Source: Cepaea nemoralis
Lineage: Eukaryota; Mollusca; Gastropoda; Stylommatophora; Helicidae
DNA: 64,000 bases
Assembly (NCBI GenBank): GCA_014155875.1
Contig: JACEFZ010021728.1
Location: forward strand, 7,501 to 71,500
Reading direction: 5' to 3'
Position numbers and translations under genes: made by a program. The notes under the pieces are model-generated. The model was not told the origin of the DNA. It worked only from the letters and a program-made list of their open reading frames with translations, and searched no databases. This document shows positions 21,501-31,145 of the stretch, piece by piece. The number at the start of each line of letters is the position of its first letter. The first letter of the stretch is position 1.

Positions 21501-24430
21501 CTGCTAAGAGTTAAGACTGCTAAGAGTTAAGACAGCCAACAGTTAAGACAGCCAACAGTTAAGACAGCCAACAGTTAAGACAGCCAACAGTTAAGACAGA
21601 CAAGAGTTAAGACAGCTAACAGTTAAGACAGCCAACAGTTAAGACAGCCAACAGTTAAGACAGAAAAGAGTTAAGACAGCCAACAATTAAGACTGCCAAG
21701 AGTTAAGACTGCTAAGAGTTAAGACAGCCAACAGTTAAGACAGCCAACAGTTAAGACTGCTAAGAGTTAAGACAGCCAACAGTTAAGACAGACAAGAGTT
21801 AAGACAGCCAACAGTTAAGACTGCTAAGAGTTAAGACTGCTAAGAGTTAAGACTGCCAAGAGTTAAGACTGTTAAGAGTTAAGACTGCTAAGAGTTAAGA
21901 CAGCCAACAGTTAAGACAGCCAACAGATAAGACAGCCAAGAGTTAAGACAGACAAGAGTTAAGACAGCCAACAGTTATGACAAACAAGAGTTAAGACAGC
22001 CAACAGTTAAGACAGACAAGAGTTAAGACAGCCAACAGTTAAGACTGCCAAGAGTTAAGACTGCTAAGAGTTAAGACAGCCAACAGTTAAGACAGCCAAC
22101 AGTTAAGACTGCTAAGAGTTAAGACAGCCAACAGTTAAGACAGACAAGTGTTAAGACAGCCAACAGTTAAGACTGCTAAGAGTTAAGACAGCCAACAGTT
22201 AAGACTGCTAAGAGTTAAGACTGCTAAGAGTTAAGACTGCCAAGAGTTAAGACTGCTAAGAGTTAAGACTGCTAAGAGTTAAGACAGCCAACAGTTAAGA
22301 CAGCCAACAGTTAAGACAGCCAACAGTTAAGACAGCCAACAGTTAAGACAGCCAACAGTTAAGACAGACAAGAGTTAAGACAGCCAACAGTTAAGACAGA
22401 CAAGAGTTAAGACAGCCAACAGTTAAGACTGCCAAGAGTTAAGACTGCTAAGAGTTAAGACAGCCAACAGTTAAGACAGCCAACAGTTAAGACTGCTAAG
22501 AGTTAAGACAGCCAACAGTTAAGACAGACAAGAGTTAAGACAGCCAACAGTTAAGACTGCTAAGAGTTAAGACAGCCAACAGTTAAGACAGCCAACAGTT
22601 AAGACAGCCAACAGTTAAGACTGACAAGAGTTAAGACAGCCCACAGTTAAGACAGACAAGAGTTAAGACAGCCAACAGTTAAGACAGACAAGAGTTAAGA
22701 CAGCCAACAGTTAAGACTGCCAAGAGTTGAGACTGCTAAGAGTTAAGACAGCCAACAGTTAAGACAGCCAACAGTTAAGACAGACAAGAGTTAAGACAGC
22801 CAACAGTTAAGACAGACAAGAGTTAAGACAGCCAACAGTTAAGACAGCCAACAGTTAAAACAGCCAACAGTTAAGACTGCTAAGAGTTAAGACTGCTAAG
22901 AGATAAGACTGCTAAGAGTGAAGACTGCTAAGAGTTAAGACTGCTAAGAGTTAAGACTGCTAAGAGTTAAGACAGCCAACAGTTAAGACAGCCAACAGTT
23001 AAGACAGACAAGAGTTAAGACAGCCAACAGTTAAGACTGCTAAGAGTTAAGACTGCTAAGAGTTAAGACTGCTAAGAGTTAAGACTGCTAAGAGTTAAGA
23101 CTGCTAAGAGTTAAGACAGCCAACAGTTAAGACAGCCAACAGTTAAGACAGCCAACAGTTAAGACAGCCAACAGTTAAGACAGCCAACAGTTAAGACAGA
23201 CAAGAGTTAAGACAGCCAACAGTTAAGACAGCCAACAGTTAAGACAGCCAACAGTTAAGACAGACAAGAGTTAAGACAGCCAACAGTTAAGATAGCCAAC
23301 AGTTAAGACAGCCAACAGTTAAGACAGACAAGAGTTAAGACAGCCAACAGTTAAGACAAACAAGAGTTAAGACAGACAAGAGTTAAGACAGCCAACAGTT
23401 AAACAGACAAGAGTTAAGTCAGCCAACAGTTAAGACTGCCAAGAGTTAAGACTGCTAAGAGTTAAGATTGCTAAGAGTTAAGACAGCCAACAGTTAAGAC
23501 AGCCAACAGTTAAGACAGCCAACAGTTAAGACAGCCAACAGTTAAGACAGACAAGAGTTAAGACAGCCAACAGTTAAGACAGACAAGAGTTAAGACAGCC
23601 AACAGTTAAGACAGACTAGAGTTAAGACAGCCAACAGTTAAGACAGCCAAAAGTTAAGACAGCCAACAGTTAAGACAGCCAACAGTTAAGACAGCCAACT
23701 GTTAAGACAGCCAACAGTTAAGACAGCCAACAGTTAAGACAGACAAGAGTTAAGACAGCCAACAGTTAAGACAGACAAGAGTTAAGACAGCCAACAGTTA
23801 AGACTGCCAAGAGTTAAGACTGCTAAGAGTTAATACAGCCAACAGTTAAGACAGACAAGAGTTAAGACAGCCAACAGTTGAGACAGCCAACAGTTAAGAC
23901 AGCCAACAGTTAAGACAGCCAACAGTTAAGACAGACAAGAATTAACACAGACAAGAGTTAAGACAGCCAACAGTTAAGACAGACAAGAGTTAAGACAGAC
24001 AAGAGTTAAGGCAGCCAACAGTTAAGACAGACAAGAGTTAAGACAGACAAGAGTTAAGACAGCCAACAGTTAAGACAGCCAACAGTTAAGACAGCCAACA
24101 GTTAAGACAGCCAACAGTTAAGACAGCCAACAGTTAAGACAGCCAACAGTTAAGACAGACAAGAGTTAAGACAGCCATCTGTTAAGACAGACAAGAGTTA
24201 AGACAGCCAACAGTTAAGACAGACAAGAGTTAAGACAGCCAACAGTTAAGACTGCCAAGAGTTAAGACTGCTAAGAGTTAAGACAGACAAGAGTTAAGAC
24301 TGCCGTGAGTTAAGACTGCTAAGAGTTAAGACAGCCAACAGTTAAGACAGCCAACAGTTAAGACAGCCAACAGTTAAGACAGACAAGAGTTCAGACTGCC
24401 GAGAGTTAAAACAGCTACTAAGAGTTAAGA
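18505..24430. repeat. 5.9-kb satellite of 16-bp units
   Basis: About 370 tandem copies of a 16-bp unit, AGTTAAGACAGCCAAC on the + strand. The first nine bases are nearly constant. The last seven distinguish four main variants ending AGCCAAC, AGACAAG, TGCTAAG and TGCCAAG, mixed in blocks. Rare marker units (AGTTAAACAGACAAG with a deleted base, AGTTATGACAAACAAG) recur at several places, which shows that multi-unit blocks have been copied. The array lies in the inferred neurexin intron and stops about 50 bp from the exon 2 donor. Confidence 0.97.
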
Positions 24431-24488
24431 AACATGAACCAGAAGGATATTTGATAAATAAAACAGTCAAAAACACTTAGCTACTTAC

Positions 24489-24935
24489 GGCTTTCGCAAA
24501 AATCCCCCTGGAACTCCAGATGAGAACAATCACACGCGACTCCTTGGTCTGTAGGCAGACACTTGCCCTCGTTCAAGCAAGGGTTCCTAGTGTCACACAG
24601 ATCCACATCCCGTGTTAAGATCCCACTGGACGCCAGAGGCACAGGACTGACCACATCGTTCTGACAGTTTCTATAGGAGAAGTTCCGTATAGATCCCCGG
24701 AATCTGGGCTCCAGAACGACTGCTGGTGAAGCTAGCGATGAGAATTTGAGATTTTCGTATTCAGCTGGTAATCCGCCGACAAAGATGAAAGTCTGGTTAT
24801 TGGATGATAGTATATGGTGCTGCATGGCTTCCGAGAAGTAGCGACTGTATTCCAGGTTGTCCACTTTTAGAGACATCAAGCCCCCGACCTGGTTTACTAG
24901 CACCGTGTGCCAGGTGTTGTCGTTCAAGGACTCAC
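24489..24935 (-). CDS. NRXN (alpha-type): Alpha-neurexin, exon with second half of LNS1 and EGF1
   Basis: The exon runs from an acceptor (CTACTCCCCAG before GTGAG) to a donor (GTAAGT at 24488-24483) and is 447 nt, phase 1 at both ends. It encodes the second half of the first LNS domain (NDNTWHTVLVN, FVGGLPAEY, EPRFRGSIRNFSY) and then a complete six-cysteine EGF module starting CDTRNPCLNEGKC. Neurexins are presynaptic adhesion receptors; the long alpha form carries LNS1-EGF1 at its N-terminus, and both sequence and order fit that form best. The LNS signature alone could suit other laminin-G proteins (for example CASPR), but LNS1 at the N-terminus followed by EGF argues for alpha-neurexin. The next exon is not found in the window. 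Confidence 0.88.
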
Positions 24936-25019
24936 CTGGGGAGTAGACAGGTCAAGGCAACAAGTAGAAGACACTTAAACACGGTTCTAGGGCGCACTGG
25001 GTTTGTCGCTTAAAAAGTC

Positions 25020-25260
25020 ACTTAAAGGTGGACAATGTCGACTTCATTGCACCGGGTTTTTATCCCGTATGGCTCAGTCTCTTTCCGCAGCGCGGAAAGC
25101 GTCGCACAAAGCACGAACTACGTAGCTCCAGCGACAACCCCCAGGAGTCTCCGACAAAATGCACTCTTGAACCGAAGAACGCGGCCCGGAATCGAACCCA
25201 CAACCTTCGGAGCCCGAGTAAGACTGCTTGACCACTTCGCCACGGAGACTCCCACTGGGT
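25020..25260 (-). mobile_element. tRNA-derived SINE (third type)
   Basis: On the minus strand GGAGTCTCCGTGGCGAAGTGG (A-box TGGCGAAGTGG, 25242-25230) is followed by GGGTTCGATTCC (B-box, 25199-25188), spaced as in a tRNA with a variable arm. About 150 bp of unrelated tail follows. There is no complete cloverleaf 3' end, so it is called a SINE rather than a tRNA gene. It lies in the intron between the two neurexin exons, in the sense direction. Confidence 0.7.
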
Positions 25261-25369
25261 ATGTGTTGCTAGCTACATAATTGTGTAGAATAAGCGACAC
25301 TCGTTGGTTGATGTGGTTTATACCACTCTGGTATTCATTTTAAGCAGGGTTGACTTGTGAGCTTAAGTA

Positions 25370-25570
25370 AATTACTGGCACCTGGCCGACTGGACAGACG
25401 ATAGCTTGTTATACTGGGCTTCAAAACAGGCATAACTACAACCTGTGGCCGGGACCAGGGATGGAGTTATACCTCTCCATAGCACAAAGTCTGGGCTGAA
25501 TTGTAGAGACCATGTGTGGCAAATGCAGAATGATCCCTCTCTCGGCCTGTGTAACAGGCTTGTTTGTACA
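25370..25570 (-). mobile_element. LINE-A fragments: 3' tail and 5' UTR, inverted
   Basis: 25440-25560 reads on the minus strand like LINE-A 5' sequence at 2195-2315 (GGCCGAGAGAGGGATCAT, CTTTGTGCTATGGAGAGG, AACTCCATCCCTGGTC). 25385-25435 reads like the LINE-A 3' end (AACTATCGTCTGTC.. region). The two ends are joined without the body, so this is an internally deleted copy. Confidence 0.65.
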
Positions 25571-26284
25571 CAATGGTCAATGCATATGAGAAGTATAAAT
25601 ACGAATGCCGTGTGAATATGCGAAGAATGGCTGATGAGTGACGCTGATAAAACGTGGAGGATAGAGTAAGTGAGTATGCGAAAGTTAGGAAGTATAAAGA
25701 AGGTGATTGGAAAGGTGTGATGTCTTTTGTTTAGAATGTCTGGTGCTGGACAGAATTAATGAAAATTTTATGACAGGCTGACAGAAAGAGAGTTAACATT
25801 TTGAATAACATTTCATAAAACAGATTTAGTATTGTTGGTAGAGACATGTCGAAGCAAGAATGCCTTATACAGAGAAATGAGAGAATATGGTTCGCCCAGT
25901 CGGAGTGAGGTTTGTCGTTAGTCATGTGCGGTGTTGTTTATTGTTTCTGAAAGAGTCCAGATAAATAGGAGTAACCTTGAGCAGTAGTGAAAGTTGAGTG
26001 ATGGAAACAAGAGAAGGAGAGAATGTGATTAGCCAAATGAACGTCGGACTATTATAAATAGACGTGTTTGACTTCATTGTATTTGTTTTTATTCCTGGAC
26101 TAATAAACGGACATATATACATTTTACTCGGAGCTTTGACTTCATCTATGGCAGTTATATTCTATTCAGACTCCGTGATCTGCAACACCTGTCTAGTTTA
26201 CTCCAGAGGAAAGGTCACACCAATACGTCTGAAACAAGACAAGCTGCAGAAGCTGCCGAATATGCATGTTACATAGAACCAGTT
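25571..26284. other. No gene seen
   Basis: This is unique-looking AT-rich sequence within the inferred neurexin intron. No splice-bounded frame or repeat was recognised. Confidence 0.4.
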
Positions 26285-26695
26285 TAAACTACGGCTAGCG
26301 AGTCCTGGACAATTAGTACAGGTGAAACAAACATCTCCGAAAGCCTTGGAGTTGTGGTTTTATAAAAGAATGCTGAAAATTAGTTTTACAGCCAAAATGA
26401 GCAATCATGATGTTTTAAGTGAAGCTGAGTCGCAAAGATATCTTATCACAAACAACAGAAAGAGGCATTCATCGTTTTTTGGCGACGTTATGAGAAGACA
26501 AAAACTGGAAAATGTTGTGACAACCGAAATATTTGCGGAAAGAGAGATCGAAAAAGACAGTGTGAAAAGATTATTGACATTCTTGTGTCATGGCACGAAA
26601 GGGGGTCAACACATGAATTGATCTATGACGTCGTAGATCACAATTTGTGGAGAGGCATGATCGCCTACGCCAGCCGGCAAGGCACTGGATGATTA
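26285..26695 (+). mobile_element. LINE-B fragment, C-terminus and 3' end
   Basis: It encodes ALELWFYKRMLKISFTAKMSN, ..RKRHSSFFGDVMRRQKLENV and then, with frame changes, an HELIYD..-like segment. The 3' end CGCCTACGCCAGCCGGCAAGG is followed by TGGATGATTA and directly by the GT repeat. It is the best-preserved LINE-B C-terminus in the window but still has stops. Confidence 0.85.
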
Positions 26696-26735
26696 TGTGT
26701 GTGTGTGTGTGTGTGTGTGGTGTAGTGTGTGTGTG

Positions 26736-26771
<36 letters not shown>

Positions 26772-27093
26772 TGTAGTGTGTGTGTGGTGTAGTGTGTGTG
26801 TGTGTGGTGTAGTGTGTGTGTGGTGTAGTGTGTGTGTGTGGTGTAGTGTGTGTGTGGTGTAGTGTGTGTGTGTGTGTGTGCGTGTGTGTGGTGTAGTGTG
26901 TGTGTGTGTGTGGTGTAGTGTGTGTGTGTGTGTGGTGTAGTGTGTGTGTATGTGTGTGGTGTAGTGTGTGTGTGTGTGTGTGTATGTGTGTGGTGTAGTG
27001 TGTCTGTGTGTGTGTGTGTGTGGTGTAGTGTGTGTGTGTGTGTGTGTGTGTGGTGTAGTGTGTGTGTGTGGTGTAGTGTGTGTGTGTGTGGTG

Positions 27094-27139
<46 letters not shown>

Positions 27140-27418
27140 TGTAGTGTGTGTGTGTGTATGTGTGTGGTGTAGTGTGTGTGTGTGTGTGTGGTGTAGTGTG
27201 TGTGTGGTGTAGTGTGTGTGTGGTGTAGTGTGTGTGTGTGTGTGGTGTAGTGTGTGTGTGTGTGTGTGGTGTAGTGTGTGTGTGTGTGTGTGGTGTAGTG
27301 TGTGTGTGTGTGTGTGTGTGGTGTAGTGTGTGTGTGTGTGGTGTAGTGTGTGTGTGTGTGTGTGTGTGTGTGTAGTGTGTGTGTGTGTGTGGTGTAGTGT
27401 GTGTGTGTGTGTGTAAGA
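26696..27418. repeat. GT / GTGTAG minisatellite
   Basis: About 720 bp of GT repeats interrupted at irregular intervals by GTGTAG, directly behind the LINE-B 3' end. Long ORFs of His/Thr or Cys/Val here are artefacts of the repeat. It is in the intron between the neurexin exons, where the sense RNA would be CA-rich. Confidence 0.96.
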
Positions 27419-27649
27419 GTGAATGTTAATAAAATGATTACTATGTATGTAATTATGTATATCTTTATGTCTGTCTGCCTCACTCCGTGCCACCGCTTGT
27501 ACTAAACTAAAACAAATAAAGTAAGACAGACATTTGGATACAAACTTGGACACTAAGCTAAACAAAAAAAAAGGACAAAATGAATTAAAGAAAAAATGCC
27601 GAGAATTCGCGAAATAAAGAATGGACAGCAAGAAAGAAACTGGTCTCAC

Positions 27650-28283
27650 CTGAGCGAATGATGAAAGTTCCGTCACGTGTGTTGACCCGGAGCCTGGCTC
27701 CCCCTTTGAACAACTTCAGCTCCTGAGAGTGCTCTCCCTTCTCCATGTACAAAAGCAGTGAATTGGCGCTCTTAGTTTTGAATTCGAACGAGATAGAATC
27801 GTTAAAACACACATCCCAGGCTGGGTACATGATGTACGATCCCGGCGACCCATCCAAATTCAAAGGCAGTGTTCTTATCAGACAATTTGCAAGTACTAGT
27901 AAAATTATTTTCATTTTGAAGTATATCCACGGGTTATCTATCATGATGTTGCATGTGATGATTCCAAGAAATAAATGAACAGCGATTCTTTCGGAATGAG
28001 GAAATGGTTTATGTATGTATTCAGGAGAATGATTACCTCGCCGTGATGGCGAGACGGGCGAGTGTCTGAAGCACACTGATGGCCTCAATGTGAGCTTTAA
28101 TATTGTTGGTGAACGGTTCTGAAGCCGCACTGATGGTCACAATGTGAGTGATGGTAGAAGCTGTAATATTGTTGGTGTGTGGTTCTGGTTAGACACAAAT
28201 TGTTCACAGTTGGCATGGTGCGTGCTTGCTGCAGATGCTGTTCCCACGGGGGTAGGCAAAACGTGTCATCTTGAACGTCTCTC
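27650..28283 (-). CDS. NRXN (alpha-type): Alpha-neurexin, first coding exon (5' UTR, signal peptide, start of LNS1)
   Basis: A good acceptor (TATCGTTTGCAG) precedes 28283 and a good donor (CAG/GTGAGA) follows 27650. Coding starts at ATG 27944, or at ATG 27914, which gives a shorter signal peptide; both have A at -3. The translation has a hydrophobic signal segment (IILLVLANCLI) and then the start of the first LNS domain (LDGSPGSYIMYPAWDVC, FEFKTKSANSLLLYME). The exon ends in phase 1 with ...IIRS plus one base, and joining to 24935 completes Gly-Glu-Ser. From the ATG at 27944 the two exons give 247 residues. Sequence 28283-27945 is inferred 5' UTR. Neurexin is read from family resemblance to insect and vertebrate proteins. 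Confidence 0.85.
28204..28269 (-). other. Upstream ORF in the neurexin 5' UTR
   Basis: ATG at 28269 begins 14 nt into the inferred 5' UTR and opens 21 codons ending TGA, about 260 nt before the main start. If the exon boundary is right, scanning ribosomes meet this ORF first, which could lower neurexin translation. There is no evidence that the peptide has a function. Confidence 0.4.
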
Positions 28284-28324
28284 CTGCAAACGATAGATAC
28301 AGTCCGTTAGCTTTGTTTTTATAA

Positions 28325-28339
28325 TCACGTGTGTGAGTG

Positions 28340-28391
<52 letters not shown>
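28325..28391. repeat. GT microsatellite
   Basis: A near-perfect run of GT with a few changes, about 40 bp upstream of the neurexin exon acceptor. Confidence 0.95.
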
Positions 28392-28392
<1 letters not shown>

Positions 28393-29700
28393 CGCGGGAG
28401 AGGGATAGAGAAGAGACAGATGGAAAGAGATGGAGAGAGAAGAGATGGGGGAGAGAAGATATGGAAAGAGAGAGAAGCGAGTTGTAGAAAGAGGCGGGAT
28501 GGAAAGAGAAGGGAGATAGCAGAGATGGATAGAGAGACGAGATGGAGAGAGAGGAGAGATCAAGAGAAATAGAAGAGACGGAGTGAGAGCCGATATGAAA
28601 AAAGAGGAGAAATGGAGAGAGAGGTTAGTTGTAGAAAAGGATGAGATGGAAAGAGAGAGAGAGAGAGAGACAGACAAAAGAGACGGAGCAATAGCAGATA
28701 TGGAGAGATGCGAGGAGTGACAGAGAGAGAGAGAGACATACAAAAGAGGCGGAGCAATAGCAGATATGGAGAGAGTGCGAGGAGTGATGGAGAGAGAGAG
28801 ACAGACAAAAGAGGCGGAGCAATAGCAGATATGGAGAGAGTGCGAGGAGTGATGGAGAGAGAGAGAGACAGACAAAAGAGGCGGAGCAATAGCAGATACG
28901 GAGAGATGCGAGGAGTGATGGAGAGAGAGAGACAGACAAAAGAGGCGGAGCAATAGCAGATATGAAGAGAGTGCGAGGAGTGATGGAGAGAGAGAGACAG
29001 ACAAAAGAGGCGGAGCAATAGCAGATATGGAGAGAGTGCGAGGAGTGATGGAGAGAGAGAGACAGACAAAAGAGGCGGAGCAATAGCAGATATGAAGAGA
29101 GTGCGAGGAGTGATGGAGAGAGAGAGACAGACAAAAGAGGCGGAGCAATAGCAGATATGGAGAGAGTGCGAGGAGTGATGGAGAGAGAGAGACAGACAAA
29201 AGAGGCGGAGCAATAGCAGATATGGAGAGAGTGCGAGGAGTGATGGAGAGAGAGAGAGACAGACAAAAGAGGCGGAGCAATAGCAGATATGGAGAGAGTG
29301 CGAGGAGTGATGGAGAGAGAGAGACAGACAAAAGAGGCGGAGCAATAGCAGATATGGAGAGAGTGCGAGGAGTGATGGAGAGAGAGAGACAGACAAAAGA
29401 GACGGAGCAATAGCAGATATGGAGAGAGTGCGAGGAGTGATGGAGAGAGACAGACAGACAAAAGACGCGGAGCAATAGCAGATATGGAGAGAGTGCGAGG
29501 AGTGATGGAGAGAGAGAGACAGACAAAAGAGGCGGAGCAATAGCAGATATGGAGAGAGTGCGAGGAGTGATGGAGAGAGAGAGACAGACAAAAGAGACGG
29601 AGCAATAGCAGATATGGAGAGTGCGAGGAGTGACGGAGAGAGAGAGACGAGAAGGAGAGAGAGAGAGAGAGACAGAGAGAGATAAAGAGGGAGATGGCGT
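28392..29700. repeat. Purine-rich tract with 65-bp minisatellite
   Basis: 28392-28670 is degenerate GAGA-rich sequence. From about 28675 to 29640 there are some 15 copies of a unit of about 65 bp containing GGCGGAGCAATAGCAGATA and GTGCGAGGAGTGATGGAGAG. Units differ by one to four bases, mainly in the length of the GA run. The large Ser/Leu-rich minus-strand ORFs are artefacts. Confidence 0.95.
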
Positions 29701-29752
29701 GACAACATGTGTGTATGGTTAATAAATAGTTAACTTAGACACATCACTATCA

Positions 29753-29812
29753 TCATGTGCCATGCCGGCAGAGGTGGATGCTGATGGTTCAAAATCTCTA
29801 ACGATCACTGAA
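29753..29812 (-). mobile_element. LINE-B 3' end remnant, minus strand
   Basis: ATCATCATGTGCCATGCCGG is the reverse complement of the LINE-B 3' end (CCGGCATGGCACATGATGAT), and the segment is followed by degraded LINE-B-like sequence. Confidence 0.5.
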
Positions 29813-30019
29813 AACTAGACAGCTGGGTATACATACAGACAAACAGACCAATGTATAAGGGGGCGTTCGGACGTAACAACGGACTGATAAATAGACAGGT
29901 AGGCTTATAGATTGATAGACATACATATAGATAAACATAAAACAGACGTGTATGTTTATCTGTCTATGTGTGTGTGTGTGCCCGTCTGTATGTTTGTCTG
30001 TGCGTGTGTATCCACATTG

Positions 30020-30157
30020 TAGCCTTATGATACATATACATGTTTATATCTATCAAAATGTAGCCCGCATGATGTATAAACAGTCTGTATATGTTCACAT
30101 CTTTCACAACATAGCACATACAGTCTACATATGTTCAAATCTTCCACAATATAGCAC
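30020..30157. repeat. 40-bp minisatellite, left part
   Basis: Degenerate units of about 40 bp with ATATGTTCA.ATC..CACAATATAGCAC and ATACAGTCTA. The array is cut by two insertions (30158-30404 and 30430-31006) and continues at 30405-30429 and 31007-31145. Confidence 0.75.
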
Positions 30158-30404
30158 TCATCTCATCTCATCTCATCTCATCATGTTCCTCTTGTACCTT
30201 GCGGTGTCGAGGTGAAGTATAAACCCCCACCTCCACGTAGTGCAGACCGGAAAACCATGACCGCGAGGTCATGGGCTAACGGGGCTATGGCTCGCCTTAG
30301 GGGATGGATTCCCTGTGGTCAGATTTGTGTCCTAAATCTGCGACTGACCTAGCAAGCCGGCAGGGGATCTTCATACTGCTCGCAGAAAAACTAAGAAGCA
30401 TAAA
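30158..30404 (-). mobile_element. Short retroelement with 11-bp target duplication
   Basis: CAATATAGCAC is duplicated at 30147-30157 and 30405-30415. Between them lie 247 bp whose left end is a run of CATCT, that is, a tail of AGATG repeats in minus orientation. The body (with GACCGCGAGGTCATGG, partly palindromic) is not one of the other families. It is probably a 5'-truncated LINE or a SINE. Confidence 0.7.
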
Positions 30405-30429
30405 CAATATAGCACATACAGTCAATATA

Positions 30430-31006
30430 CGAGGGTAAGTTAATAAGTAAGTCACAAATGGTTGTAGAAAAATAACTAAATATGATAACAACTTGAAACC
30501 AGTTTATTTTTATACATACATTGTCCCTTTATTTCTCAACATAATTTCTACCAACATTGATGCACTTAACCCATAGTTTTATCAGTCCTCCCAAACCGGC
30601 TGCATAGAACTGCGTGCTCTGTTTTCTAAACCACGTTTTCACTTCACATTCAACTTGGGCGTCATTCGCGAAATGTCTCCCACCAAGGTGGGTTTTCAGT
30701 GTTTATGTTGACAAATGTTTATCCCATAAAGCGGTGCATAGCTGGGTAAAAAATATTACGAGGTCGAGTCAATAAGTAAGTCACACAGTTCTGCGGGATG
30801 GCAAGTAAATGAAAACAAAGCATGCAGTTCTCTGCAGCCGATTTGGGAGGACAGATAAAACGATGGGATAAGTGCATCAAGGTTGGTGGAAATTATGATG
30901 CGAAATAAAGAGACAATGTATGTATAAAAATAAATTGGTTTCAAGTTGTTATCATATTTAGTTATTTTCTACAGCCATTTGTGACTTACTTATTAACTTA
31001 CCCTCG
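30430..31006. mobile_element. Compound mariner element flanked by TA
   Basis: Both outer ends carry the same terminal sequence in inverted orientation (CGAGGGTAAGTTAATAAGTA), flanked by TA, and the surrounding minisatellite continues across the insertion. A third related end (CGAGGTCGAGTCAATAAGTA) begins at 30759 after an internal TA. So 30759-31006 is a small internally deleted mariner copy, and 30430-30756 is the 3' part of a second one in opposite orientation. Confidence 0.85.
30529..30690 (-). pseudogene. Mariner transposase C-terminus remnant
   Basis: On the minus strand GGRHFANDAQVECEVKTWF, then STQFYAAGLGGLIKLW and KCINVGRNYVEK, end in TAA. That is the standard C-terminal end of mariner transposases, placed as expected just inside the terminal repeat. 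The catalytic domain is absent. The second copy (30830-30895) keeps only traces of the same end on the + strand. Confidence 0.8.
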
Positions 31007-31145
31007 TATGTTCAAATCTTCCACAATGTAGCACATACAGTCTATATGTGTTCAGATCCCACACAGTATAGCACATACAGTTTATATATGCTCAGATCCC
31101 ACACAATATAGCACATACAGTCTATATGTGTCCAAATCTATACCA
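31007..31145. repeat. 40-bp minisatellite, right part
   Basis: Units such as GTTCAGATCCCACACA.TATAGCACATACAGT continue the array that begins at 30020. Confidence 0.75.

Noticed and set aside
18505..24430. CRISPR-like array of short repeats
   Set aside because: Units are contiguous with no unique spacers, and the genome is eukaryotic.
25180..25255. A tRNA-Ser or tRNA-Leu gene
   Set aside because: Spacing of boxes is tRNA-like, but the 3' half does not close an acceptor stem; called a SINE.
26665..27676. His/Thr-rich ORFs of 272 and 327 codons
   Set aside because: Translation of CA repeats; no start context or splice support.
28204..29708. Ser/Leu-rich ORFs of 326 to 440 codons
   Set aside because: They are produced by the 65-bp purine minisatellite, with overlapping ORFs in all three minus frames.
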